Assembly (NCBI GenBank): GCA_963725505.1
Contig: CAVRYN010000005.1
Coordinates: 620,001-684,000 of the forward strand
DNA length: 64,000 nucleotides
Reading direction: 5' to 3'
DNA from: Udaeobacter sp963725505
GTDB taxonomy: Bacteria; Verrucomicrobiota; Verrucomicrobiia; Chthoniobacterales; UBA10450
A model generated the notes under the pieces. That model was not told where the DNA came from. It made no database searches and saw nothing but the letters and a program-made list of their open reading frames with translations. Of this stretch, positions 35,524 through 43,931 are shown in pieces (the stretch's first letter is position 1; each line of letters opens with the position of its first letter). The position numbers and the translations under genes were made by a program.

Positions 35524-35642
35524 CCAGGCGATGGAGCGAACGGCGGACCGTTGTACACGTCCACTTTTGAGATGACTTCTACACTCCCACTCCGAGCGAC
35601 GCGCGGCCTCGTCCGCCGTCGCTCATCTTGTTCTCGTTAGGC
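35518..35642 (+). repeat. attC site 1
   Basis: 125 bp. Left core ACCTAAC, then CAGGCGATGGAGCGAACGGC; right side GCCGTCGCTCATCTTGTTCT and core GTTAGGC. Inner arms pair as GGCGGAC/GTCCGCC. Orientation is rightward. Confidence 0.85.
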
Positions 35643-35657
35643 CTAAACACACGCGCT

Positions 35658-36131
35658 ATGATTCACGTCGGCTTCGATGAGATTACGGAGCGCGAGATTT
35701 TCTGCGTCGCCGCGTCCACGTTCAGCGAGTTGCCATCATCATTCACGGTCCCAAGCAAGCGTTTCGTGGCGCTGCTAGTTGCCGACAGCACGCAAACCAA
35801 CGTGGCGACACTTTCTCGCTTCGCCGAGAGCCTACTCGCTTCAGGCTGCGTTTACTTCTGCGCATGGGGTCCCGGTTGTGAGCGCGCACACGACATCATG
35901 GACGAGTGCAGCCTGGACATAGATCCAGTCATCATGACCACATGGCACGCTGACGAATCACTAGATGACGCGCTCTATTTCTTTCTTCGCAACACGTGGC
36001 CCGACGAAGGATACTCAGAGGATGGCAGCGCCGTTGCGATTACTGTAGGTAGTGCAGAGTGGGCCACGCAGGTCGAGCGCAGACTACGCGACAGAGATTC
36101 ACTCACGGAGGATGTTCTCGCAGAGGCCTAA
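35658..36131 (+). CDS. Hypothetical cassette protein, 157 aa
   Basis: Starts at the ATG 35658 (MIHVGFDEITEREIF) just after attC1; an upstream frame start would lie in the attC. Contains FVALLVADSTQTNVATLSRFAESLLASGCVYFCAWGPGCERAHDIMDE, a regular alpha/beta pattern. No motif identifies a function. The stop TAA is inside the GCCTAAC of the next attC. A single-gene cassette. Confidence 0.6.
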   Translation: MIHVGFDEITEREIFCVAASTFSELPSSFTVPSKRFVALLVADSTQTNVATLSRFAESLLASGCVYFCAWGPGCERAHDIMDECSLDIDPVIMTTWHADESLDDALYFFLRNTWPDEGYSEDGSAVAITVGSAEWATQVERRLRDRDSLTEDVLAEA

Positions 36132-36132
36132 C
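36126..36132 (+). repeat. attC site 2, left core, separated by an IS
   Basis: GCCTAAC marks the left end of attC 2. The rest (AAGCGCTGGAGCGAACCGCC to core GTTAGGC at 37732-37738) resumes at about 37622 after the IS. Together they would form a normal ~125-bp attC. Confidence 0.75.
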
Positions 36133-37621
36133 CCCTATGTAAGGTGTCAAGTGTGGCGGGCGAATGGGATGTAGGTGGTTGTTAGTTCATTAAGCTTTGT
36201 TGATTGACGCTGAAGGTTTTCCCTGGAGCGCTTCCTCTTCCTTATTTGCTCGTTGGTTTTGTTTCCAGCGGCTCTTACTCCTATCCGTGCTTGAGCTTTT
36301 TGTCTCAGCACCATTTGATCAATGCGATCAGGTGGAAGAGGAACTTTGGGCGCGCCCAATCTAAGCCGACGCACACGAAGGGCATTCGGAGCAGGTTAGG
36401 CACCGGGCAGCGCCCACGTTCCAAAGTATTTTTATTTCCTCAAAGCGTGTTCTCCTTTCTGTTCCCCTCGAACTTATTTTAAATTGTTAATCCGAGCTGT
36501 TCGGCAGTGAGCCGGCCGGTTTTGATTCGCCACAGATCGACGGCCAATTGGCGGGCTACGGCCACGATGGCTTTTTTGCGGGCCGCTCCGGTGGCTAGCG
36601 CCCCTTTGGCCAGGATCTGCTCGCCATTTGACGACCGGCTTGTAGTTAGGCTGGAAGCGGACCAGTCGCCAAGCCAACTCCACCAGGGCGGCGCGCAAGC
36701 GCGGATTGCCGTGTTTAGTCACGCAGCTTTGCAGCCGCGTATTACCACTGCTGTATTCGCCCGGGCAAAGACCGGTGTAGCTGGCAATCTGACGACGATT
36801 ATTAAACCGGTGCCAATCACCAATCTCCCGATCGATCACCACGCTGGTCATTTTGCCCAGTCCGCGCGGTTGGTTGGGAGCCGCAGCGTTTTGCAGTTGC
36901 AGCGTGAGCACGGCGATCTTTTCCTGGAGCGCCAGCAGCATGGGTTGGCTGTTTAGCAAGCAGCTCTCTCATCCACTGCGGCACTGCGAGCACGACAAAA
37001 GTGCGCGGCTTCCACCAGTTTTGCACCGGCTCCAGTCCGTGATTGACCATGAGACTGCGTCCCTGAGCTTCCAGTCGCTTGCGCGCGCACTAATTGCTCA
37101 CGCTGCCGATGAATGGCTCGAGAGCGTTCCTCTTGTTCAGTGGGCACGCGCACGATTGCCAGCGCGTCGCGGTTGCCTTGCACCAAGCGGTCCAACTTTA
37201 GACAGAGCGCCTTGGCATCGAGTCCGTCGGTCTTCACCCGCTTGTTGCGCTCATCCAACTTCTGCGGGCAAACCACGTGGCAAATGATGCCCAATGCACT
37301 TAATTGCCGCTGCAAGCGCAAAACCAAATCCGCACGCCTCATAGACCGCGTGCACTTCGGCGCCACTTTGTTTGAGCTTCGCCGCCCATTGCAGGAACGC
37401 TTGCTTGTGGAATCGCTGCGCCGGCTTGGGATTGGTCCCATCCACCTGCTCGACCACCACATAAAAATCCTGGTGCACATCAATCCCGAGCTTGATCGCG
37501 CATCTGCCGCCATTAAACTGGCAGCGGGTTCCCTCGTGTGAGGACAACTCAGTGTGATAAACACTATTCATATTGCGGGTGTAGGTCCCAAACCCGCACC
37601 CGACAATCCCCATCATGTCAT
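36133..37621 (-). mobile_element. IS110-family element inserted in an attC site, decayed
   Basis: About 1.49 kb replacing the inner part of attC 2, beginning just after GCCTAACC and ending before AAGCGCTGG. The transposase (37571-36480, minus) is IS110-like: KLGIDVHQDFYVVVEQVDG (first acidic motif), KTDGLDAKALCLKL, and the C-terminal IS116/IS110/IS902 domain IASYTGLCPGEYSSGNTR..KHGNPRLRAALVELAW. At least three frame changes (near 37300, 37080, 36960 and 36620) destroy it. No long terminal inverted repeats, as in this family. IS1111-type relatives are known to target attC sites; this insertion fits that behaviour. Confidence 0.85.
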
Positions 37622-37738
37622 CTAAGCGCTGGAGCGAACCGCCGCCCGTCGCGTGTTCACGTTTCAGATGATCAAACAGTTTCAGTCGCAGCCACGCTCG
37701 CTCTCGCCAGCGGTGCGCTCAGCTTTGTCTCGTTAGGC
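37622..37738 (+). repeat. attC site 2, right part
   Basis: Resumes as AAGCGCTGGAGCGAACCGCC and ends GTGCGCTCAGCTTTGTCTC and core GTTAGGC, followed two bases later by the next cassette ATG. Confidence 0.8.
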
Positions 37739-37740
37739 CC

Positions 37741-38274
37741 ATGAACGCGCGCGTTGTTGCTCTCGCACTTGCTGGACAGCTTTTGTTCATGTTTTGCGTG
37801 GTGGGTTCGCCCGTCAAGAGACACAGAGTTACATCGCCGAGAACTGGCATCACGGTCAGCTTTGAGGCACCGTCAGGCTTCACAGGCCCTGCTCATCACG
37901 CGTGGCCATCATACGAGCAGTGGTCGTTTGGTCGCGACGACTGCTATATTACTTTTCGCGTGGATCCGAGAGGGCCAGACAGCGCGCGCCGAGCGCGCGC
38001 TGCATTATCAGATACGGATACGGCCGTCACAAAGTCACTCCGCAAAGACTGGCAGAACCCGAAGGCCCAGACCGTCTGCTTTGTCGACGTTTCCGGTCAT
38101 CGCGTGCGCATTCGTGCGGCCTACCACGTCGACGGACAACAGGCTTGGGGAATGCTCCTTGTTGGCCGCAGCGACATCAACTTCGAGTTGTCCACGGATT
38201 CGGAAGAGCAGCTATCGGCACGCCTTCCAGCTTTTCTGTCGTTCGTCCGCTCCGTTCGTATCGAGCATGAGTAG
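37741..38274 (+). CDS. Secreted hypothetical cassette protein, 177 aa
   Basis: N-terminal signal peptide (VVALALAGQLLFMFCVVGS). The mature part is beta-rich (GITVSFEAPSGFTGPAH, CYITFRVDPRG, VRIRAAYHVDGQQAWGMLLVG) with two Cys residues. I cannot name a family. It starts at the ATG directly after the core of attC 2 and is followed by attC 3. Confidence 0.6.
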   Translation: MNARVVALALAGQLLFMFCVVGSPVKRHRVTSPRTGITVSFEAPSGFTGPAHHAWPSYEQWSFGRDDCYITFRVDPRGPDSARRARAALSDTDTAVTKSLRKDWQNPKAQTVCFVDVSGHRVRIRAAYHVDGQQAWGMLLVGRSDINFELSTDSEEQLSARLPAFLSFVRSVRIEHE

Positions 38275-38292
38275 TCGCCACTCCACGAACAG

Positions 38293-38415
38293 GCTTAACC
38301 ATGCGATGGAGCGAACGGCCACCCGCTCCGCGTCCACGCTTCCAGTCATTAATGCGCCTCCACTCCGAGCGACGAGCGCTCTCGGTGGCCGTCGCTCATC
38401 TCTTTCTCGTTAGGT
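38293..38415 (+). repeat. attC site 3
   Basis: 123 bp. Left core GCTTAAC, then CATGCGATGGAGCGAACGGC; right end GGCCGTCGCTCATCTCTTTC and core GTTAGGT. Inner arms GGCCACC/GGTGGCC pair. Confidence 0.85.
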
Positions 38416-38417
38416 TT

Positions 38418-39125
38418 ATGCGCGGCCTCACAGCTCAACTCCTCGTCTTCACTGTCACTAGCGTAATTGCGCTCGCCGCGTCGGCGGGCGGCGACCCCGA
38501 TAAAGATCCACAGATGGTGAAGCTGCTTGAGGACGCGCGACACCTCATCGACAGCAGGAATCCCGCTGCGGCCGTTCCGAAGTGCGACACGGTCATCAGC
38601 GCTTACAAGGCATATTATGGCACTCGGAAAGAGAAAATTTACTGCGCGCGTTCAGGCGCAGAGACGCTCGGGTCGTTACTGAAAGTTGCGGTCGACAAGA
38701 AAAACGCGATCGCACTGACTTCCATTTGGTCCGACGCCTACTTCTTGAAGGCTTACGCATTGCAGGATTTGCACCGTGTGGGGGAAGCTAAGGCGACGCT
38801 TCAGCTTGCGTTGAAGCTTTCGCCATTCAATTCACAATATCTCGGGGAACTCGGCGAGATATACGCTCTAGAGAAGAACTGGCCACAGGCGATGAAGGCT
38901 TTCAAGGAAGCTGAGGACAATGCGAAGCTCGCTCCTGATGACACCCGAGCTGATGAACTTGGCCGCGCACGGCGCGGCCAAGGTTACGTTCTCGTCGAAC
39001 TTGGGAAGCTCGACGAAGCCGAAAAGAAGTATCAGCAGTGTCTCGCCGCCAAGCCAAACGACACGAAAGCTAAGGCAGAGCTACAATACGTTCGTGAGCA
39101 AAAAGCTAATCGGAAACCGCGATGA
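38418..39125 (+). CDS. Secreted TPR-repeat cassette protein
   Basis: 235 aa from the ATG at 38418; the open frame begins upstream inside attC 3, but this ATG starts a signal peptide (LLVFTVTSVIALAASAGG). TPR-like repeats follow (DAYFLKAYALQDLHRVGEAKATLQLALKLSP, LGELGEIYALEKNWPQAMKAFKEAE, YVLVELGKLDEAEKKYQQCL). Likely a periplasmic scaffold protein. The second TPR protein in the array, not closely similar to the first. Confidence 0.75.
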   Translation: MRGLTAQLLVFTVTSVIALAASAGGDPDKDPQMVKLLEDARHLIDSRNPAAAVPKCDTVISAYKAYYGTRKEKIYCARSGAETLGSLLKVAVDKKNAIALTSIWSDAYFLKAYALQDLHRVGEAKATLQLALKLSPFNSQYLGELGEIYALEKNWPQAMKAFKEAEDNAKLAPDDTRADELGRARRGQGYVLVELGKLDEAEKKYQQCLAAKPNDTKAKAELQYVREQKANRKPR

Positions 39126-39128
39126 AAT

Positions 39129-39231
39129 GTCTAACCAATGCTAGAGCCAACCCAGCACTTTGTTGTAAGCTCTCGATGATGCGCACACTGATTTTCAAAG
39201 TGCTGGGTGGCTCAGCGCCGTATTGTTAGGC
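39129..39231 (+). repeat. attC site 4, hairpin subtype shared with array 2
   Basis: 103 bp. Left core GTCTAAC; right core GTTAGGC. The inner stem CCCAGCACTTTG/CAAAGTGCTGGG and the loop (CTCGATGATGCGCAC) match the attC at 59967-60071 on the other strand. Confidence 0.85.
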
Positions 39232-39232
39232 C

Positions 39233-40081
39233 GTGAATATTCCGCCTGATAAGACACGAAATCAGCTGGAAAGCACGGTAACGTGGTTGATTATGTTGGG
39301 ACGATTTGGTCGCCTGCTTTTTTCGTTGGCAATAATTGGGATAGGCGTAGAGACATTGATCTGCTCGTACGTTTCCAGTCATAAGGTTGTGCCAGTGATT
39401 CCGTGGCTGCCGGCCATTCCGAGTTTGGCCTACCTCGTCGGAACAATCTTTATCCTCTGCGGGGCAGGCCTTCTTTTTCAACGCACCCTGGTGGTGTCTT
39501 CGATCACACTCGGTGTTGTGATGTTACTCTGCGGACTCGCGTTTGACGTGCCGCGACATTTCGATCTCATGAGCGCTCCGTGGCGTACCAATGTGCTCGA
39601 ACCAATCGCCATTGGCAGCCTGGCGTGGCTCGCTTCCGGATTGGGCGGCATTCCGGGATGGCTTCACCGGACGAGCCGCTATCTTTTTGCATTTGCGCTC
39701 ATCATCTTTGGCATCGCCCACTTTCAGGTTCTCACCTTCATTGCCAGCATGGTGCCCGGCTGGATTCCCTGGCACTGGTTCTGGACTGTTTTCTTCGGCG
39801 TAGCGTTCATCGCCGCGGGCGTAAGCTTCGCCACTGGATTTCTGCAGCGGTGGGCGGCTTTAGGTGTGGGACTGATGTTCGCGCTCTGGACCGTAACAAT
39901 TCACGTACCGGTTCTTCTGAACCTCTTGCGCACCCCCGGCGCACCTCAAGACCCGGACAAGTGGTCTGACGTGTTCATCGTCGCAGCGCTCTGGGGGGGC
40001 TCGTGGGCGCTCGCGCGCGATTTGCGCGATAGAAAAGATTTAAGCTCGGGGGCAGATTCGAATCGGGCCAGCGGTGGCTGA
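39233..40081 (+). CDS. DoxX-like membrane protein, cassette gene
   Basis: 282 aa with a GTG start (MNIPPDK) immediately after the attC 4 core; a later ATG at MLGRFGRLL would leave the first helix intact. Seven or so helices (LLFSLAIIGIGVETLI, YLFAFALIIFGIAHFQVLTFIASMVPGWIPWHWFW). The latter motif resembles DoxX/DUF417-type proteins. Function unknown. The C-terminal few residues overlap the next attC end. Confidence 0.65.
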   Translation: MNIPPDKTRNQLESTVTWLIMLGRFGRLLFSLAIIGIGVETLICSYVSSHKVVPVIPWLPAIPSLAYLVGTIFILCGAGLLFQRTLVVSSITLGVVMLLCGLAFDVPRHFDLMSAPWRTNVLEPIAIGSLAWLASGLGGIPGWLHRTSRYLFAFALIIFGIAHFQVLTFIASMVPGWIPWHWFWTVFFGVAFIAAGVSFATGFLQRWAALGVGLMFALWTVTIHVPVLLNLLRTPGAPQDPDKWSDVFIVAALWGGSWALARDLRDRKDLSSGADSNRASGG

Positions 40082-40098
40082 TCTTGTTTTCGTTAGGC
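40078..40098 (+). repeat. attC site 5, right half only
   Basis: CTGATCTTGTTTTC followed by the core GTTAGGC at 40092-40098. No matching left core was found in the preceding ~100 bp, so the site is truncated or strongly diverged. Confidence 0.6.
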
Positions 40099-40146
40099 CA
40101 GAGTAAATGACGCGGTTTCGCCGATAAATAGATTTAGAAACCAATC

Positions 40147-40734
40147 ATGAATGCCAAAGAAGAAAAAAGAAATCCCAGGGTTGATGGATATTTAAGAAGA
40201 GCCAAAAAGTGGCAGAAAGAATTGAAGAAATTGAGAATGATCATTCTTGACTGTCAGCTGACCGAAGAATTGAAGTGGGGTAAACCTTGTTACACGTTTC
40301 AGAAAAGTAACATAGTTATAATACAAGGATTTAAAGAATTCTGTGCGCTTCTGTTTTGCAAAGGCGCCTTGTTAAAGGATCGCCATGGGATTCTTAAGAA
40401 ATTTGGCTGGCAGGCGGCACGCCGGATTCCGTTCACCGATGTTCGAGAAATACTTGAGATGGAACCCATCTTGAGGGCCTATATTTGTGAAGCCAAGGAA
40501 AAAGCCGGTTTGAAAGTGAATTATAAAAAGAAGCCGGAGCCTATTCCTGAAGAATTGCAGAATAAATTAGATGAAATCCCTGCCTTGAAGACTGCTTTTA
40601 AGGCACTGACGCCGGGCCGGCAAAGAGGATACATCCTTTATTTTTCTGCAGCCAAACAATCCAAAACCCGGGAGTCCAGGGTTGAAAAATGTATGCGGCA
40701 AATTCTCAAGGGAAAGGGATTAAATGATGAGTGA
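40147..40734 (+). CDS. YdeI/OmpD-associated family protein (DUF1801-like), AT-rich cassette
   Basis: 195 aa. Features of the YdeI family: DGYLRRAKKWQKELKKLR, LKWGKPCYTFQ, LLFCKGALLKDRHGIL and a C-terminal YfdR-like helical domain (FKALTPGRQRGYILYFSAAKQSKTRESRVEKC). Clearly more AT-rich, with Lys/Ile-rich codon use unlike the neighbours, so probably acquired from a different donor. Cytosolic. Role unknown. Followed by an overlapping small gene. Confidence 0.8.
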   Translation: MNAKEEKRNPRVDGYLRRAKKWQKELKKLRMIILDCQLTEELKWGKPCYTFQKSNIVIIQGFKEFCALLFCKGALLKDRHGILKKFGWQAARRIPFTDVREILEMEPILRAYICEAKEKAGLKVNYKKKPEPIPEELQNKLDEIPALKTAFKALTPGRQRGYILYFSAAKQSKTRESRVEKCMRQILKGKGLNDE

Positions 40735-40969
40735 CGCCACCAAACGTTCGATTCTTCGCTGGATTCACGCTGCACAGGATTTTGAAATCAAAGCCTTCTC
40801 CGTCGTGCTCTTAGCTCAACAGAAGGATTCGGCCGAAGTTGCGGCGTCCTTTAAAAACATAGGGAGAAGCGAAAAAATAGTGTTCTTGCTATCGAACACC
40901 GCGCAAGGTTGGAGAATAACTGACATCAAGTATTCCGATGGGCGAACGCTCAAGGGAATTCTGAAATGA
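40724..40969 (+). CDS. Small hypothetical protein overlapping the YdeI-like gene
   Basis: 81 aa; start ATG (or the next ATG, 3 bp later) overlaps the upstream gene by 11 bp, suggesting coupling. GWRITDIKYSDGRTLKGILK at the end looks like a beta-sheet C-terminus as in small secreted DUF3828-like proteins, but no signal peptide is seen. It may be the remaining C-terminal part of a longer gene fused by cassette recombination. Confidence 0.45.
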   Translation: MMSDATKRSILRWIHAAQDFEIKAFSVVLLAQQKDSAEVAASFKNIGRSEKIVFLLSNTAQGWRITDIKYSDGRTLKGILK

Positions 40970-41000
40970 GGGCCTTTGTGCACAGCCAATCTCTGCACCG

Positions 41001-41055
41001 GGCAAACCTCGGCACTGCGTGTCCTCGGTTTGCCGGTGAACTCACTACGTTAGGC
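41001..41055 (+). repeat. attC-like site 6, short
   Basis: Stem CACCGGGCAAACC/GGTTTGCCGGTG with the core GTTAGGC at 41049-41055. The left core is not obvious. Shorter and unlike the other sites, so possibly from a different attC lineage, matching the foreign composition of the preceding genes. Confidence 0.5.
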
Positions 41056-41120
41056 GGCGGGATCAGATCAACTCGGGAATCACAAATGAAATCAGTCCTC
41101 GTTATCTCGTCGTGGGTGCA

Positions 41121-41585
41121 ATGATCGCGTTTCCAAACATGGCTCAGTCACAGAGCGTACCAAGCCTACTGGGAACTTGGCGACTGGTGTCGTTTGAAGC
41201 GCGCGATTCGAAGGGTCAGCTTCATTACCCATTAGGAGAACACGTGTCCGGCCTGCTCATGTATGACGCCGGTGGCAACATGTCCGCCCATGTTATGAGG
41301 AATGACCGTTCGCTCTTCGCTGCCAACGATCCCGGTCGCGGCACAGATGCTGAAGTCCGAGCGGCATTCGACGGTTACGCTTCGTATTTCGGCACCTACA
41401 CGATTGATGAGGCGACGCAAACTGTGACACATCACGTTCGGGGCGCCTGGTACCCGAATTGGATCGGCAACGATCAGCTCCGTCATTTCAAGTTCGACGG
41501 CTCTCGCCTGGTGTTGTCCACGCCTCCACTCGTATCCGATGGCCAATCATTGGATTACGTTTTGACTTGGGAACGCATCTTGTGA
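41121..41585 (+). CDS. Lipocalin-like domain protein
   Basis: 154 aa from the ATG at 41121. SLLGTWRLVSFEARDSKGQLHYPLGEHVSGLLMYDAGGNMSAHVM is a typical lipocalin-like (DUF4488/Lipocalin_5) opening; YASYFGTYTIDEATQTVTHHV and RHFKFDGSRLVLSTPP complete the barrel. The natural start may be the ATG at 41086 (MKSVLVISSW), which would give a signal peptide but is in another frame, so a single-base frameshift is likely. It is the last cassette-like gene of array 1. Ligand unknown. Confidence 0.75.
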   Translation: MIAFPNMAQSQSVPSLLGTWRLVSFEARDSKGQLHYPLGEHVSGLLMYDAGGNMSAHVMRNDRSLFAANDPGRGTDAEVRAAFDGYASYFGTYTIDEATQTVTHHVRGAWYPNWIGNDQLRHFKFDGSRLVLSTPPLVSDGQSLDYVLTWERIL

Positions 41586-41659
41586 GGGCAGCGGCCGGAG
41601 CGAAATCGGACGCCCGTAACCAATCGAGGTCGCGCGAGGCTACGGCTTGCCAAGGGAGT

Positions 41660-42083
41660 ATGATGTTCGCGATCAAAGCCGAGGTTAGCGATCCGCGGGC
41701 GGAGACATTCGCGTTCAGCGCGCAGAAGACGATGTATGGTGGCAAGCACATCGCTAAAGGCGATACGATCTTCGTTTTCGCGAGCGAGAACGAAGGCGGG
41801 CCGGGTCTCATCGCCAGCGGCGTCGTCACGTCGGCCAAAGCGATCGCAAAGAAACCCGGGATCGCCCGGCAAACGCCGCGCGTGAGCATCACCATCAGGA
41901 CGCACCGCGCTCGCGAAGCGACGCGTGGGGCGGAGCGAGCTCAAACTTTTTTCCGACTGGAACGACGGCCGACCCGAGACGGAGCTCAATTTCAAATTCT
42001 ATCGTCAGGCAACGAACAAGATCGTCGGCATCTCGGATGAAGCGGCGGCGTTCCTCCGCGGATTCTTTTACCCCGTGAGATAG
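41660..42083 (+). pseudogene. EVE/PUA-like protein split by a frameshift
   Basis: Start ATG with GGGAG upstream. Frame 1 covers FAIKAEVSDPRAETFAFSAQ..MYGGKHIAKGDTIFVFASENEGGPGLIASGVVTSAKAI. From about 41915 the sequence continues in another frame as RSELKLFSDWNDGRPETELNFKFY and ends EAAAFLRGFFYPVR. Together they make a ~140-aa protein resembling an EVE-type domain by the GDTIFVFA..GLIASGVV pattern. Either an indel error or a pseudogene. No attC follows, so it may lie outside the array. Its end overlaps the convergent GIY-YIG gene. Confidence 0.6.
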
Positions 42084-42331
42084 TTTTTCAGTCGAGCTTT
42101 GATGTATCTTTTTCCCCAGGCCGTTTTCAAATACTTCTCGCGCCTGGCTGCGTCGCTTTCGTTTAAACAACCTTCCCAATACACAAGCTCGAATGGCCGG
42201 CGCTTCTTCGTTGAATTAACCAACCCTCGGTTATGTGCTTCTATGCGCCCGGGTAGTTTGCGAGTTAATCCAACGTAGAACTGACGATCCAAAACGGAAC
42301 GCAAAACGTAAACGTAACAGTATCGTGGCAT
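42068..42331 (-). CDS. GIY-YIG nuclease-superfamily protein (UPF0213-like)
   Basis: 87 aa from the ATG at 42331; the frame runs further upstream into ftsY sequence, but this start gives the family N-terminus. YCYVYVLRSVLDRQFYVGLTRKLPGRIEAHN contains the YVY..YVG core; LVYWEGCLNESDAARREKYLKTAWGKRYIK has the conserved Glu region. Such small proteins are typical of this phylum; activity is uncertain. It follows ftsY by 10 bp. Confidence 0.88.
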   Translation of the reverse strand: MPRYCYVYVLRSVLDRQFYVGLTRKLPGRIEAHNRGLVNSTKKRRPFELVYWEGCLNESDAARREKYLKTAWGKRYIKARLKNYLTG

Positions 42332-42341
42332 TCTGGGTATC

Positions 42342-43265
42342 TCACGGGGTAAACATTTCCCATAGAAATTTCTCCGCGTTGAACGGCGCGAAATCGTCGA
42401 TCTTTTCGCCGGTGCCGACAAAGCGCGTTGGAATTCCAAGTTCATCCTGGATCGCAACGACGATCCCGCCTTTGCCGCTCCCATCGAGTTTGGTGACGAT
42501 CAATCCAGTTAGCGCCAGCGCGCTATGGAATTCGCGCGTCTGGTTGAGTGCGTTGCCACCCGTGGTGGCATCGACCACGAGCAACGTCTCATGCGGCGCA
42601 TCCGAATCGAGTTTGCCGAGAGTGCGTTTCACCTTTTGGAGCTCGGCCATGAGATTCGTTTTGGTGTGTTGACGACCAGCCGTGTCGCAAAGCAAAAAGT
42701 CGATTTTGTTCTTTGAGGCAGATTGATAGGCGTCGTAACAAAGCGCAGCCGGGTCGGCGCCGTACTGGCCGCGAATCATTTCAACGCCGAGTCTCTTTGC
42801 CCAGACATCAAGTTGCTCGATCGCAGCAGCGCGAAATGTGTCGGCTGCGGCGAGCATCACTTGCGGTCGATCCTGTTGTAGGGCGCTTCTGTGAACCCCG
42901 AATGCATTCGGGGCTGACACAGACGCCCTGCAGTTGGGCGCGGTCCGCAAATAATGCGCGAGTTTCGCAGTCGATGTTGTTTTACCGGTTCCGTTCACGC
43001 CGACGATCAAGATCACGGTTGGTTTGCCGTTCGCTCGATGGATTGGCGTCGGACGCGGCGGCAAAATGCGCGCGATCTCATCGCGCACCGCTTTGATCAC
43101 GTCGCCAATTCCAAGCAAAGCCCAGGCCTCGCGCTCCTGGAGTGTCTTGATGATTCGCATGGTCATTGGCACACCGAGATCGGCACGGATTAATGCTTCT
43201 TCAAGCTCGTCCCAATCGATCGGTTTTCCGCTGAATTGCTGGGCGAGGGATTGGAGGAAGTTCAT
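42342..43265 (-). CDS. ftsY: Signal recognition particle receptor FtsY, with an internal palindromic insertion
   Basis: 307 aa. N-domain helices first, then the G domain: G1 VGVNGTGKTTSTAKLA, LAAADTFRAAAIEQL, G3 LLCDTAGRQHTKTNLM, G4 TKLDGSGKGG and GTGEKIDDFAPFNAEKFL at the end. The long acidic A-domain is absent. Between HYLR and VMLAAADTF there are ~28 residues where family members have about 4-5; they are encoded by 42877-42932 and flanks, a palindromic repeat. FtsY docks SRP-ribosome complexes at the membrane. The insertion is near the G1/G2 region, so a functional effect is possible. Confidence 0.93.
   Translation of the reverse strand: MNFLQSLAQQFSGKPIDWDELEEALIRADLGVPMTMRIIKTLQEREAWALLGIGDVIKAVRDEIARILPPRPTPIHRANGKPTVILIVGVNGTGKTTSTAKLAHYLRTAPNCRASVSAPNAFGVHRSALQQDRPQVMLAAADTFRAAAIEQLDVWAKRLGVEMIRGQYGADPAALCYDAYQSASKNKIDFLLCDTAGRQHTKTNLMAELQKVKRTLGKLDSDAPHETLLVVDATTGGNALNQTREFHSALALTGLIVTKLDGSGKGGIVVAIQDELGIPTRFVGTGEKIDDFAPFNAEKFLWEMFTP
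42877..42932. repeat. Palindromic REP-like element within ftsY
   Basis: 56 bp. Ends TGTAGGGCG/CGCCCTGCA pair, as do the centre arms CCCCGAATGCATTCGGGG. Related ends occur at 63963-63990 (GACACAGACGCCCTACAATT), and the centre resembles 47563-47591. Confidence 0.88.
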
Positions 43266-43490
43266 TTAACCGTTAAAGCGTTAAACCGTTGCCGCCTTCG
43301 CCAAGGCTACGGCGGTCAAGGAAGCGTTAAAGCGGCAAAACATTAAAGCGGGGTCATTCCGAGCAAAGCGAGGAACCCCACAGAAACACGAATCGGCATG
43401 CAAATTACGTTCCGCGCTCATCGCATCGAGAGTAACTTGAGAGATCCTTCGCATTCGCTCAGGATGACAGTCCTTCAACGCTTAAACGAA
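43266..43490. repeat. Intergenic region with dispersed repeats between nusB and ftsY
   Basis: 225 bp. Direct repeats of AACCGTTAAAGCGTTAAA type near 43268-43350, and an inverted pair GGGTCATTCCGAGCAAAGCG..GAGATCCTTCGC..CAGGATGACAG at 43345-43470 of the same family as 26.0 and 27.2 kb. Confidence 0.6.
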
Positions 43491-43931
43491 TCACGAATCT
43501 CGTTTCGTCACCGCTTCGCGTGCCGGCCGGTCCAGATCTTTTCGCACCCGATCGAGAATCCCGTTTACAAAACGGCCCGATTCCGCGCCGCCAAAAGTTT
43601 TGGCCAGCTCGATCGCTTCGTTGATCGAGACGACCGGCGGAATATCGTCGCGATAAAGCATCTCGTAGATTGCGAGCCGGAGGACATTGCGATCCACCGC
43701 AGAGATGCGCCGGAATTCGTAATTCTCACAGTAGCGCCGAATGCGCTCGTCGATCTCCGGAAGATGCGCCACCATTCCTTCGATGAGCGGCTGCGCAAAC
43801 TCGCGCACGCGCGGCTTGGCCGGACAAAACTCCCAGAAATCGTCGATCTTCTCCGGGCCTTCGCCACGCTGGAGGTCGCGCCAGAAATGATATTGGATTG
43901 CCGCTTCGCGGGCGCGGCGACGTTTACCCAT
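43491..43931 (-). CDS. nusB: Transcription antitermination factor NusB
   Basis: 146 aa from the ATG at 43931 (MGKRRRAREAAIQYHF); the open frame upstream lies within ribH sequence. The all-helical NusB core is seen in VREFAQPLIEGMVAHLPEIDERI, AVDRNVLRLAIYEMLYRDDIPPVVSINEAIELAKTFGG and FVNGILDRVRK. NusB with NusE binds boxA RNA in rRNA operons. The start overlaps the end of ribH by 8 bp, the ribH-nusB order common in bacteria. Confidence 0.95.
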   Translation of the reverse strand: MGKRRRAREAAIQYHFWRDLQRGEGPEKIDDFWEFCPAKPRVREFAQPLIEGMVAHLPEIDERIRRYCENYEFRRISAVDRNVLRLAIYEMLYRDDIPPVVSINEAIELAKTFGGAESGRFVNGILDRVRKDLDRPAREAVTKRDS

